Positions 7,346 to 13,905 of a stretch of 27,152 nucleotides of DNA are shown here, piece by piece (within the stretch, counting starts at the first letter, position 1; each line of letters opens with the position of its first letter). The translations under genes were made by a program, and so were the position numbers. The stretch is from JBFHNV01 sp965365655 (GTDB taxonomy: Bacteria; Pseudomonadota; Gammaproteobacteria; HK1): positions 1-27,152 of the forward strand of contig CBDUCN010000022.1 of assembly GCA_965365655.1 (NCBI GenBank). Reading direction: 5' to 3'. The notes below the pieces were generated by a model that saw only the letters and a list, made by a program, of their open reading frames with translations, was not told the origin of the DNA and did no database searches.

Positions 7346-8125
7346 CTACTCCTTGCGCCCGAACAGCGAGCGGCCGAAGCGCTGCGTGATGGACTCCGTC
7401 TTCTCCGAGCGCGCGGCCTGGTCCTCGATCTCCTTCTTGCGAAGCTGCTCCTGGAGCTGCTTCTTGATGCGCACCTTGCCGGTCTCGCTCAGCGCGTTGC
7501 CGGTCAGCTCGTCGAAGCGGTTCGGCGTGCGCAGCACCATCTTCGCGAGCTCGTCGAGCAGCTTCTCGTCGAACTTCTCCGGGGGCACGGTGTACCGGGT
7601 GACGCCGATGCTCTTCACGTTGCGCAGGCGGATGCGCACCGCGTTGCGCTCGTAGTCGGCGATGAACTCGATCACCACCGGCACCACCGGCTCGACGATG
7701 AACAGCGCCGCACCCCTGCCGGTGTCGCGCACCTTCGCCTTCAGGCCGTTGTCGCGCAGGTAATCCCGGTACGCCGCGACCGCTCCAGCGTCGCGCTGGT
7801 TGACCTCGAAGGCGCCGCTCTTCGCGCACACGAAGCGGAACGTGAAGCGCTGGATCCGCTCCGGGCGCTCGGTGGAGACCCCGTACTGCGATTGCTCGAG
7901 CCCCTCCACGCGTCCGACGTCGCGGAAGTCGTAGTCGACCACGACCTGCTTCTTGACGATGTCGAGGTGCTGCTTCAGCTCGTTGAAGTAGCGGTATGCC
8001 CGCTGCATCAACGGCTCGAAGCGGGCCTGCGCGTCGTTCAGCGCCCGCTGGCGTGCGGTCGTCTCCCGAGCGCGCTCGGCCTCGAGCGCCTCGGCTTCCT
8101 TCTTGAGGTCGTCGAGTATCCCCAT
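7346..8125 (-). CDS. Conserved-looking hypothetical protein, N-terminal helical/coiled segment
   Basis: 259 residues from the ATG at 8123-8125 (GGAG 11 bases upstream). I do not recognise the family. Residues 1-57 are predicted as a long charged helix (LKKEAEALEAERARETTARQ), followed by a mixed alpha/beta region with alternating hydrophobics (FTFRFVCAKSG near 93-103; ALFIVEPVVPVVIEFIAD near 144-161) and a Lys/Glu/Gln-rich C-terminal helix (~215-245). No signal peptide, membrane segment or catalytic motif is evident, so it is probably cytosolic. It stands alone on the minus strand between yggU and metX, divergent from metX with a 208-base shared upstream region. Codon use and frame quality match neighbouring genes, which supports it being real. 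Confidence 0.75.
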   Translation of the reverse strand: MGILDDLKKEAEALEAERARETTARQRALNDAQARFEPLMQRAYRYFNELKQHLDIVKKQVVVDYDFRDVGRVEGLEQSQYGVSTERPERIQRFTFRFVCAKSGAFEVNQRDAGAVAAYRDYLRDNGLKAKVRDTGRGAALFIVEPVVPVVIEFIADYERNAVRIRLRNVKSIGVTRYTVPPEKFDEKLLDELAKMVLRTPNRFDELTGNALSETGKVRIKKQLQEQLRKKEIEDQAARSEKTESITQRFGRSLFGRKE

Positions 8126-8244
8126 GGCAGCCACCGCTCCAATAGAAAAACGGTAACATTCACAGGCTCTGAACATTAGCACACGTGCGCCTCGTGTCGG
8201 CATGGCGCGCAGACCAGAACGTGCGGCTCGACACACCCCGGCGG

Positions 8245-8295
8245 CGCCCCGCGGCGAACTTCCCGGGGCGGACCAGGGGGCGGGCGCCGCCCGCC
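8245..8295 (+). other. Two GC-rich hairpins in the metX leader
   Basis: A 7-base stem (8245-8251/8264-8270) and a second 7-base stem with a 3-base loop (8279-8285/8289-8295) precede the metX ATG by 38 bases. No known SAM or SAH riboswitch core was recognised. Such hairpins can occur by chance in DNA this GC-rich. Confidence 0.25.
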
Positions 8296-8333
8296 GCGAC
8301 GGCCGGCCACACCTCAGCCCCAGGCTCGCCAGC

Positions 8334-9470
8334 ATGACCAGCACCGACGCGCCGCATTCTCTGGGCCTGGTGGTCCCGCGGGACGCCCGCTTCGATCAGC
8401 CGCTGGCCCTCGACTGCGGCCGCACGCTGGACGGTTTCGAGCTGCGCTACGAGACCTACGGCGAGCTGAACGCGCAGCGCAGCAACGCGGTGCTCGTGTG
8501 CCACGCCCTGAGCGGCGACCACCACGCGGCGGGCCACCACGACGACGCCGACCCCAAGCCCGGCTGGTGGGACGTGTGCATCGGGCCGGGCAAGCCCATC
8601 GACACTCGGCGCTTCTTCGTGGTCTGCCCGAACAACCTCGGGAGCTGCCGCGGCTCCACCGGCCCGCTGAGCCGCAACCCGGCGACCGGCGAGCCCTACG
8701 GGCCCGACTTTCCGATCGTGACGGTGCGCGACTGGATGCACGCCCAGGCGGCGCTGGCCGAGCACCTGGGCATCGACACCTGGGCCGCGGTGGTCGGCGG
8801 CAGCCTGGGCGGGATGAACGCGATGCAGTGGGCCATCGAGCTTCCGGAGCGGGTTCGCCACTGCGTGATGATCGCGGTGGCGCCGCGCCTGTCGGCGCAG
8901 AACATCGCGTTCAACGAGGTGGCCCGCCAGGCCATCCGCTCCGACCCCGACTTCCACGACGGCTACTACTACCGGCACGGCGTGGTGCCGCGCCGCGGGC
9001 TGATGCTGGCGCGCATGCTCGGGCACATCACGTACCTGTCCGACGACAGCATGCGGCTGAAGTTCGGCCGCGAGCTGCGCGAGGGCCGCCTGACCTTCGA
9101 CTTCGACGTCAACTTCCAGGTGGAGAGCTACCTGCGGCACCAGGGGACGGCGTTCGTCGACCGCTTCGACGCGAACAGCTACCTGCTGATGACCAAGCTG
9201 CTGGATTACTTCGACCCGGCGGCCCCGTTCGACGGCAGCCTCGTGGAGGCCTTCCGGCGCATCCGCGCGCACAGCCTGGTGCTGTCCTTCAGCAGCGACT
9301 GGCGCTTCACCACCGCCCGCTCCCGCGAGGTGGTCGCGGCGCTGCTGGAGGCGAAACGCGACGTCAGCTTCGCCGAGATCCACACCGAGTTCGGACACGA
9401 CTCGTTCCTGATGCCGGTGCCGCACTACCTGCGCCTGTTCGGTGCGTACATGGGGAGCATCACCACGTGA
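8334..9470 (+). CDS. metX: MetX homoserine O-acyltransferase, probably the O-succinyltransferase type
   Basis: 378 residues, alpha/beta-hydrolase fold. It activates homoserine by acylation, the first committed step to methionine, in the cytosol. The catalytic triad is visible: Ser157 in GGSLGGMNAMQW, Asp322 in FSSDWRF and His355 in FGHDSF. Arg324, two residues after the catalytic Asp, is at a position that, to my recollection, separates succinyl-CoA-using (Arg) from acetyl-CoA-using MetX, so I favour succinyltransferase; this needs an alignment. The ATG at 8334 begins the protein as in homologs; an open frame extends ~130 bases further upstream without a good start. Its TGA overlaps the GTG of metW (GTGA), as in other Proteobacteria where MetW accompanies this MetX. 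Confidence 0.93.
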   Translation: MTSTDAPHSLGLVVPRDARFDQPLALDCGRTLDGFELRYETYGELNAQRSNAVLVCHALSGDHHAAGHHDDADPKPGWWDVCIGPGKPIDTRRFFVVCPNNLGSCRGSTGPLSRNPATGEPYGPDFPIVTVRDWMHAQAALAEHLGIDTWAAVVGGSLGGMNAMQWAIELPERVRHCVMIAVAPRLSAQNIAFNEVARQAIRSDPDFHDGYYYRHGVVPRRGLMLARMLGHITYLSDDSMRLKFGRELREGRLTFDFDVNFQVESYLRHQGTAFVDRFDANSYLLMTKLLDYFDPAAPFDGSLVEAFRRIRAHSLVLSFSSDWRFTTARSREVVAALLEAKRDVSFAEIHTEFGHDSFLMPVPHYLRLFGAYMGSITT

Positions 9471-10090
9471 TCCGTCCGGAGCTCGATCGCGTCGCGGCCT
9501 GGGTGGCCGAGGGCAGCCGGGTGCTCGACCTGGGCTGCGGCGACGGCGCCCTGCTCGCCCACCTGCGCGAGCGCCGCGCGGTGCGCGGCTACGGGCTCGA
9601 GATCGACTTCGACAACGTGGTGCGCTGCGTGGCGCGCGGGGTGAACGTCATCCAGACGGACCTCGACCAGGGGCTCGCGGAGTTCAAGGACGACAGCTTC
9701 GACACCGTGATCCTGCTGCAGACGCTGCAGGCCGTGCGCTACCCGCTGAACCTGCTGCGCGAGATGCTGCGCGTGGGCCACGAGGGCGTGGTCACGTTTC
9801 CGAACTTCGGCTTCTGGCGCGCCCGCGCCCAGCTCGCCCTGGGAGGACGCATGCCGGTGACGCCCGGGCTGCCGTCGCAGTGGTTCGAGACCGAGAACAT
9901 CCACCTGTGCACGCTCGGGGATTTCGAGTCCCTGTGCCGGCAGGAAGGCATCACGGTGGTCGAGCGGGTGGTGATCGGGCAGGGGCAGCGCCAGGGCGCG
10001 CTGACCCGGCTGTGGCCGCAGATGTTCGCCGAGGTCGCGGTGTACCGCGTGCGCCGGGCGCAGCCGGCGGCTCAGATCGCGACGTCGTAG
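9467..10090 (+). CDS. metW: Methionine biosynthesis protein MetW
   Basis: 207 residues from a GTG start that overlaps the metX stop codon by three bases. A class I methyltransferase-like Rossmann fold with SAM-binding motif I VLDLGCGDGALL (19-30) and the acidic strand-2 residue in YGLEID. MetW is found with MetX in many Proteobacteria and is reported to be needed for full activity of its MetX partner; a methyl-transfer substrate is not established. Family wording visible includes VIQTDLDQGL, VILLQTLQAVRYP and VTFPNFGFWRAR. The last 19 bases overlap the 3' end of the convergent exonuclease gene. Confidence 0.93.
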   Translation: MIRPELDRVAAWVAEGSRVLDLGCGDGALLAHLRERRAVRGYGLEIDFDNVVRCVARGVNVIQTDLDQGLAEFKDDSFDTVILLQTLQAVRYPLNLLREMLRVGHEGVVTFPNFGFWRARAQLALGGRMPVTPGLPSQWFETENIHLCTLGDFESLCRQEGITVVERVVIGQGQRQGALTRLWPQMFAEVAVYRVRRAQPAAQIATS

Positions 10091-10845
10091 TCCATGATCA
10101 GCGGCGCGTGGTCGCTGAAACGCTTCGCGGTGTAGATGCGCGCCGATCGCACCGCGTCGCGCAGGCCCGGCGTCACCACCTGGTAGTCCAGACGCCAGCC
10201 GACGTTCTTCGCCCAGGCCTGGCCGCGGTTGGACCACCACGTGTACTGATCCGGCGCCTGGTTCACCACCCGGAACGCGTCGACGAAGCCCAGCTCGTCG
10301 AACACGTGGTCCAGCCATGCGCGCTCCTCCGGCAGGAAGCCCGAGTTCTTCTGGTTCGAGCGCCAGTTGCGCAGATCGATGGGCTTGTGGGCGATGTTGA
10401 AGTCGCCGCAGATCAGCGCCTCGCGTCCGGACGCGCGCAGGCGCCGCAGGTGCTCCGAGAAGCGCCCCAGGAAGTCCATCTTCACCGCCTGGCGCGCGTC
10501 GCCGCTGGTGCCCGAGGGCAGGTACAGCGAGATCACCGACAGCGTGCCGAAGCGCGCCTCGAGGTAGCGCGCCTCGCCGTCCAGATCCGGCCAGCCCAGC
10601 CCCTCCACGACCGTGTCCGGTTCGCGGCGCGCGAGCAGCGCCACGCCGCTGTAGCCGGGTCGATCCGCCGGATGGTAGTGGCAGTGAAAGGACGGCGGGC
10701 GGAAAGCGCGGTCGCACAGCTGCTCGGCGCCGGCGCGCACTTCCTGCAGGCACACGACGTCGGCTCGCTGGCGCGTGAGCCAGGGGAACAGGCCCTTGCG
10801 CGCGGCCGCGCGAATGCCGTTGACGTTGAGCGTGATCGCACGCAC
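10072..10845 (-). CDS. Exodeoxyribonuclease III family protein (XthA/Crc lineage), catalytic residues intact
   Basis: 257 residues from the GTG at 10843-10845; GAGGA lies seven bases upstream. Endonuclease/exonuclease/phosphatase fold; AP endonuclease/3'-5' exonuclease of base-excision repair is the expected activity. The catalytic set is complete: N7 (LNVNGIRAA), E35 (LQE), Y108 (SLYLPSG), D148 and N150 (GDFNIAH), D220 (GWRLDYQ), D245-H246 (SDHAPLIMDYD). It sits divergent to pyrE, exactly where P. aeruginosa carries crc, and shares Crc-like wording (GFLPEERAWLDH, TPGLRDAVRSAR). Crc has lost nuclease residues, whereas this protein keeps them. I therefore call it a nuclease, not the catabolite regulator. 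Its 3' end overlaps metW by 19 bases. Confidence 0.92.
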   Translation of the reverse strand: MRAITLNVNGIRAAARKGLFPWLTRQRADVVCLQEVRAGAEQLCDRAFRPPSFHCHYHPADRPGYSGVALLARREPDTVVEGLGWPDLDGEARYLEARFGTLSVISLYLPSGTSGDARQAVKMDFLGRFSEHLRRLRASGREALICGDFNIAHKPIDLRNWRSNQKNSGFLPEERAWLDHVFDELGFVDAFRVVNQAPDQYTWWSNRGQAWAKNVGWRLDYQVVTPGLRDAVRSARIYTAKRFSDHAPLIMDYDVAI

Positions 10846-10923
10846 GGGGGAATCCTCGGGAGCCGATGGCGGGGCGCAACGGCCATCCGTATCATACGCG
10901 GGCCTGTCAGCCGCGACCCGCCC

Positions 10924-11589
10924 ATGTCCAGCGCACGCCGCGCCGCCGATCGATTCATCGCGTTCGCCATCGAGAGCGGCGTGCTGCGCTTCGGCGAGTT
11001 CACGCTGAAGTCCGGGCGGGTGAGTCCCTACTTCTTCAACAGCGGCCTGTTCAACACCGGCGCTCGCCTCGCGCGACTCGCCCACTTCTACGCCGACGCC
11101 ATCGCCGCCTCGGCGCCGCCCTTCGACATGCTCTACGGCCCCGCGTACAAGGGCATCCCGCTGGTCGCGGGAGTGTCGATGGCGCTGGCCGAAAGGCACG
11201 GCCGCGACCTGCCCTGGTGCTTCAACCGCAAGGAGGCGAAGGACCACGGAGAAGGCGGCGTCACGGTGGGTGCGCCGCTCGCGGGGCGCGTGCTGATCGT
11301 CGACGACGTGATCTCGGCGGGCACCTCCACGCGGGAGTCGGTGGCCATCATCCGCGACGCCGGCGCCGAGCCGGTGGGCGTGGCCATCTCGCTGGACCGC
11401 CAGGAGCGCGGCCAGGGCGAGCGCTCGGCGATCCAGGAGGTGCGCGCCGAGTTCGGCCTCGACGTGCTGAGCATCGCGACCCTAGAGCACCTCATCGCCT
11501 TCCTGCGCGACAACCCCGGCGCGGCGGGGCCGGACGGCGGCGAAGCCGAACGGCTCGAAGCGTACCGGGCGGCCTACGGAAGCGTGTGA
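10924..11589 (+). CDS. pyrE: Orotate phosphoribosyltransferase
   Basis: 221 residues. It converts orotate and PRPP to orotidine 5'-monophosphate in pyrimidine synthesis. Visible: FTLKSGRVSPYFFNSGLF near the N-terminus, DMLYGPAYKGIPL (68-80), the flexible catalytic loop NRKEAKDHGEGG (101-112) and the PRPP-binding loop VLIVDDVISAGTST (123-136). The ATG at 10924 begins SSARRAADRFIAFAIESGVLRFGEF as in gammaproteobacterial PyrE. A TATCAT box at 10890-10895, without a clear -35, could give a ~22-base leader, too short for the UTP attenuator seen at E. coli rph-pyrE. It is divergent from the ExoIII gene (78-base gap). Confidence 0.97.
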   Translation: MSSARRAADRFIAFAIESGVLRFGEFTLKSGRVSPYFFNSGLFNTGARLARLAHFYADAIAASAPPFDMLYGPAYKGIPLVAGVSMALAERHGRDLPWCFNRKEAKDHGEGGVTVGAPLAGRVLIVDDVISAGTSTRESVAIIRDAGAEPVGVAISLDRQERGQGERSAIQEVRAEFGLDVLSIATLEHLIAFLRDNPGAAGPDGGEAERLEAYRAAYGSV

Positions 11590-11618
11590 GCGGTCACGGG
11601 AACGCCGCCACGGTGCCT

Positions 11619-11624
11619 TATAAT
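11619..11624 (+). promoter_or_regulatory. Consensus -10 element (TATAAT) downstream of pyrE
   Basis: A perfect TATAAT lies 29 bases after the pyrE stop, in a locally A/T-rich pocket. No good -35 hexamer is found at 16-18 bases. The predicted start (about 11630-11632) coincides with the first base of a perfect 10-bp hairpin. It would drive the structured leader and the DUF4124-like gene. Confidence 0.5.
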
Positions 11625-11631
11625 TGATTGC

Positions 11632-11814
11632 CAGGCCGTCGGTCTTCGACGGCCTGCACGCGGCACACGCATGTGCCGACATGAAGCGACCTTGCAAGTG
11701 GTTGATTCATGGTGCGAGCGGGAGACCGCGTCTTCCGCGAAGCGAGTTGAAATTCGACAGGGCGTCGAATTCGAACAATCTGTCAGGCCTCGGCGGCGCG
11801 CGTCCGAGCGCCTG
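11632..11814 (+). ncRNA. Candidate structured RNA leader with six consecutive hairpins
   Basis: Between the TATAAT at 11619 and the Shine-Dalgarno at 11832 nearly all sequence falls into short hairpins: 11632-11641/11647-11656 (10 bp, loop GTCTT); 11661-11667/11672-11678 (7 bp, 4-base loop); 11680-11691/11700-11711 (6 bp, one G-A mismatch, 5 bp including a G-U, 8-base loop TTGCAAGT); 11720-11726/11730-11736 (7 bp, one G-U); 11751-11758/11764-11771 (8 bp, AATTCGAC arm); 11784-11793/11804-11814 (10 bp with one bulge). The stretch is A/T-richer than its surroundings and has no convincing ORF. It may be a long 5' UTR or riboregulator of the downstream gene, or a processed small RNA. I recognise no known RNA family. 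No terminator precedes the gene. Confidence 0.45.
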
Positions 11815-11846
11815 CCCTCGACGAAACCCAGCGGAGGTTGCGGCCC

Positions 11847-12485
11847 ATGACGAACAGCCCGTCCCGACACGCAATCGGCCTCGCCGCGGCGCTGCTGCTG
11901 GCGGCGATCGCGCCGCCCGCACACGCCAAGATCGTGTGCTGGAAGAACAAGGAGGGCGTACGCGAATGCGGCAACGCCGTGCCGCCCGAGTACGCGCAGC
12001 AGAGCGTCGAGCGCAAGTCCGGGATGGGCGTGACGGTGGAGAAGACCGAACGCGCGCTGACCGCCGAGGAGCTCGCCCGCGAGCGCGAGGAGAGGGAGCG
12101 CCGCAGGGCCGAGGAGGAGGAACGCAAGCGCCTCGCCGCGGAGCAGGCGCGCAAGGACCGCGTGCTGCTGCAGACCTTCTCCACCGAGGAGGACCTGATG
12201 CTCACCCGCGACGGCAAGGTCGCGGCCATCGACTCGCGCATCCGGCACAGCGAGCAGCTGGTCGTGAAGTTCCGCGAGAACGTCGAGCAGATGCAGGGCG
12301 AGGCAGCGGCGCTCGAGCGCAGCGGCAAGAAGGTGCCGCCCAAGCTCGCGCAGCAGATCGTCGACGCGCAGTCACAGATCGACAAGACGGAGCAGGAGAT
12401 CGAGCGCCGCAAGCACGAGCGCGTCCTGCTCAGGGAGCAGTTCGAGGCCGACCTCGCACGTTTCCGCGAGCTGAAGGGCGGATAG
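11847..12485 (+). CDS. Exported DUF4124-like coiled-coil protein
   Basis: 212 residues from the ATG at 11847, with GGAGG at 11832-11836, ten bases upstream. A classical signal peptide spans 1-27 (hydrophobic AAALLLAAIA, cleavage after AHA). The mature N-terminus has two Cys ten residues apart (C31, C41; KIVCWKNKEGVRECG), resembling the DUF4124 module, and could form a disulfide in the periplasm. The rest is highly charged and helical: a Glu/Arg-rich coiled coil (~70-115) and a second one (~140-205), with a short TFSTEEDLMLTRDGK linker between. No enzymatic motif is seen. It lies 257 bases after pyrE behind the hairpin-rich leader. The function is unknown; the secretion and coiled-coil calls are firm. 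Confidence 0.85.
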   Translation: MTNSPSRHAIGLAAALLLAAIAPPAHAKIVCWKNKEGVRECGNAVPPEYAQQSVERKSGMGVTVEKTERALTAEELAREREERERRRAEEEERKRLAAEQARKDRVLLQTFSTEEDLMLTRDGKVAAIDSRIRHSEQLVVKFRENVEQMQGEAAALERSGKKVPPKLAQQIVDAQSQIDKTEQEIERRKHERVLLREQFEADLARFRELKGG

Positions 12486-12495
12486 TCGCGCGCGG

Positions 12496-12522
12496 CGCGT
12501 GCCGGGCGGGGCCGGGCACGCG
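12496..12522. terminator. Candidate hairpin between convergent DUF4124-like gene and ygjP-like gene
   Basis: An 8-base stem (12496-12503/12515-12522) with an 11-base loop, in a 48-base convergent gap. No T run on either strand, so termination is uncertain. Confidence 0.3.
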
Positions 12523-12533
12523 GCCGGCCGCGC

Positions 12534-13301
12534 TCACAGCGCGAGCGTGCGGGCGCTGGCCTCCAGCGAACGCCGTCGCTCCCGGTAGTCGGGCACGAGG
12601 CGCGCGACCAGCGCCCAGAACCGCGGCCCGTGGTTCATCTCCCTAAGGTGCGCGAGCTCGTGCACCAGCACGTAGTCGCACAGCTGCGGCGGCAGCAGCA
12701 CGAGGCGCCAGTTCAGACTGATCGTGCCGCGGCTCGAGCAGCTCCCCCAGCGCGTGCGCTGCGCGCGCACGCTGACGTGCGAGTAGCTCACGTCCAGCGC
12801 TTCGGCCAGCGGCGCGAGCCGCAGCGGCAGCAGCTCCATCGCGCGCTCGCGGAACCACGCCTCGAGCAGCCGCCGGACCGCGCTCTGCTCCGCCGCGCGC
12901 ACCACCACCTCCAGCTCGCCTCCGCGCCGCTCCACCCGGCCGAGGCGGCGCCGCAGCTCCTCGCCGGGCGGCTCGAACAGCGACAGCTGGGCATCCAGGC
13001 GTACCCGCAGCCGTAGCCGCTCGTCGAGCAGCGTCAGCTCGCTGCCGGACACCAGCGGCGGGCGCAGCCTCACCCGGGTGCGCGCCTCGTCCAGCGCGCC
13101 GAGCACCCAGCCGCCGTGCTCCAGGATCGCCGCACGCGCTTCGGCCAGCGAGAAGCGCCACGGCGCGCGCACCTCGAGGTTGCCGTCCTCGCTCACCATC
13201 ACGTGCACGTGACGCCGCCGCGGCACCCGGAACAGCTTGAAGGCCACGGCACGCTCGCCGAGCACCACACGGTCGCTGCGCACGATGGGGGCCGCGGGCA
13301 C
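12534..13301 (-). CDS. YgjP-like (DUF45) zinc metal-dependent hydrolase
   Basis: 255 residues from the GTG at 13299-13301, four bases after the slmA stop, with GGAGAG about ten bases upstream. Belongs to the YgjP/DUF45 gluzincin-like family, predicted zinc metallopeptidases of unknown substrate. The zinc site is plain: HELAH (214-218) and H224 in MNHGPRFW. The family's RWGSCSSRGTISLNWRL motif lies just before it (~184-200), and the N-terminal half is a beta-rich region (HVHVMVSEDGNLEVRAP). The open frame continues upstream into slmA, but a start there would overlap slmA by over 60 bases. It is the last gene of the argB-slmA-ygjP run and probably translationally coupled. Confidence 0.88.
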   Translation of the reverse strand: MPAAPIVRSDRVVLGERAVAFKLFRVPRRRHVHVMVSEDGNLEVRAPWRFSLAEARAAILEHGGWVLGALDEARTRVRLRPPLVSGSELTLLDERLRLRVRLDAQLSLFEPPGEELRRRLGRVERRGGELEVVVRAAEQSAVRRLLEAWFRERAMELLPLRLAPLAEALDVSYSHVSVRAQRTRWGSCSSRGTISLNWRLVLLPPQLCDYVLVHELAHLREMNHGPRFWALVARLVPDYRERRRSLEASARTLAL

Positions 13302-13305
13302 GGCG

Positions 13306-13905
13306 TCAGCTCTCCGCAGTGCCGAACACGGTTCGCTCGATGGCCGGCCACAGCCGTGACCAGTCGGCATCGGGCCGCTGGCGGAACCCCGAGCGCAGGT
13401 ACTGCGCCATCCGCCCCTCGGCGAACGCCAGCATCAGACCGGACGCGGCGCTGGCGGGCAGCGCGAGGCGCTGGTGGGTGTCCAGCTCGTGCTGGTTCAG
13501 CACCTGCCGCAGCTGTGTCTCGCAGCGTTCGAAGAACTGACCGACGCGGGCGCGCAGGCGCTCGTGCTCGCCCTGCAGCGCGTCGCCCATCAGCACCCGC
13601 GTGATCCCGGGGTTGCGCGCCGCAAAGCCGAGCAGCACGCCCACGAGGCGCTCGCAGCGCCGCGGCGCAGCCGGCTCCTCGCGCAGGATGCGCGCGAACA
13701 GGCCGAACACGCTGTCCTCCGCGAAGCCGATCAGTCCCTCGAACATGCGCGCCTTGCTCGGGAAGTGGCGATACAGAGCCGCCTCGGAGACCTCCAGCGC
13801 CTCGGCCAGGCGCGCCGTCGTGATGCGCGCGCCGGGATTGCGCTCCAGCTCCGCGGCCAGCGTTTCCAGGATCTCCTGCCGGCGCTCGCCGCGGGCGCGC
13901 GGCAT
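13306..13905 (-). CDS. slmA: Nucleoid occlusion factor SlmA (TetR family)
   Basis: 199 residues, the normal SlmA length. SlmA binds specific chromosomal sites through a TetR-type HTH and blocks FtsZ assembly over unsegregated DNA. The N-terminal HTH is visible (ITTARLAEALEVSEAALYRHF, ~28-48, with the recognition-helix EAALYRHFPSKARMFEGLI), followed by the SlmA-type helical domain (GFAARNPGITRVLMGDAL; ERCETQLRQVLNQHE; a C-terminal YLRSGFRQRPDADW). Its ATG overlaps the stop of argB by one base (TGATG on the minus strand). The E. coli slmA is also a neighbour of pyrE and dut, which supports the assignment over a generic TetR regulator. Confidence 0.93.
   Translation of the reverse strand: MPRARGERRQEILETLAAELERNPGARITTARLAEALEVSEAALYRHFPSKARMFEGLIGFAEDSVFGLFARILREEPAAPRRCERLVGVLLGFAARNPGITRVLMGDALQGEHERLRARVGQFFERCETQLRQVLNQHELDTHQRLALPASAASGLMLAFAEGRMAQYLRSGFRQRPDADWSRLWPAIERTVFGTAES

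Noticed and set aside
8126..8333. SAM or SAH riboswitch before metX
   Set aside because: I could not find the conserved cores of known classes; only generic GC hairpins are present.
10072..10845. Annotation as the catabolite-repression regulator Crc
   Set aside because: All ExoIII catalytic residues are present, unlike Crc; only position and some wording are Crc-like.
11624..12646. Plus-strand frame across the hairpin leader into the DUF4124-like gene
   Set aside because: Its downstream part is a shadow of the real frame at 11847-12485, and the leader part shows no protein-like pattern.
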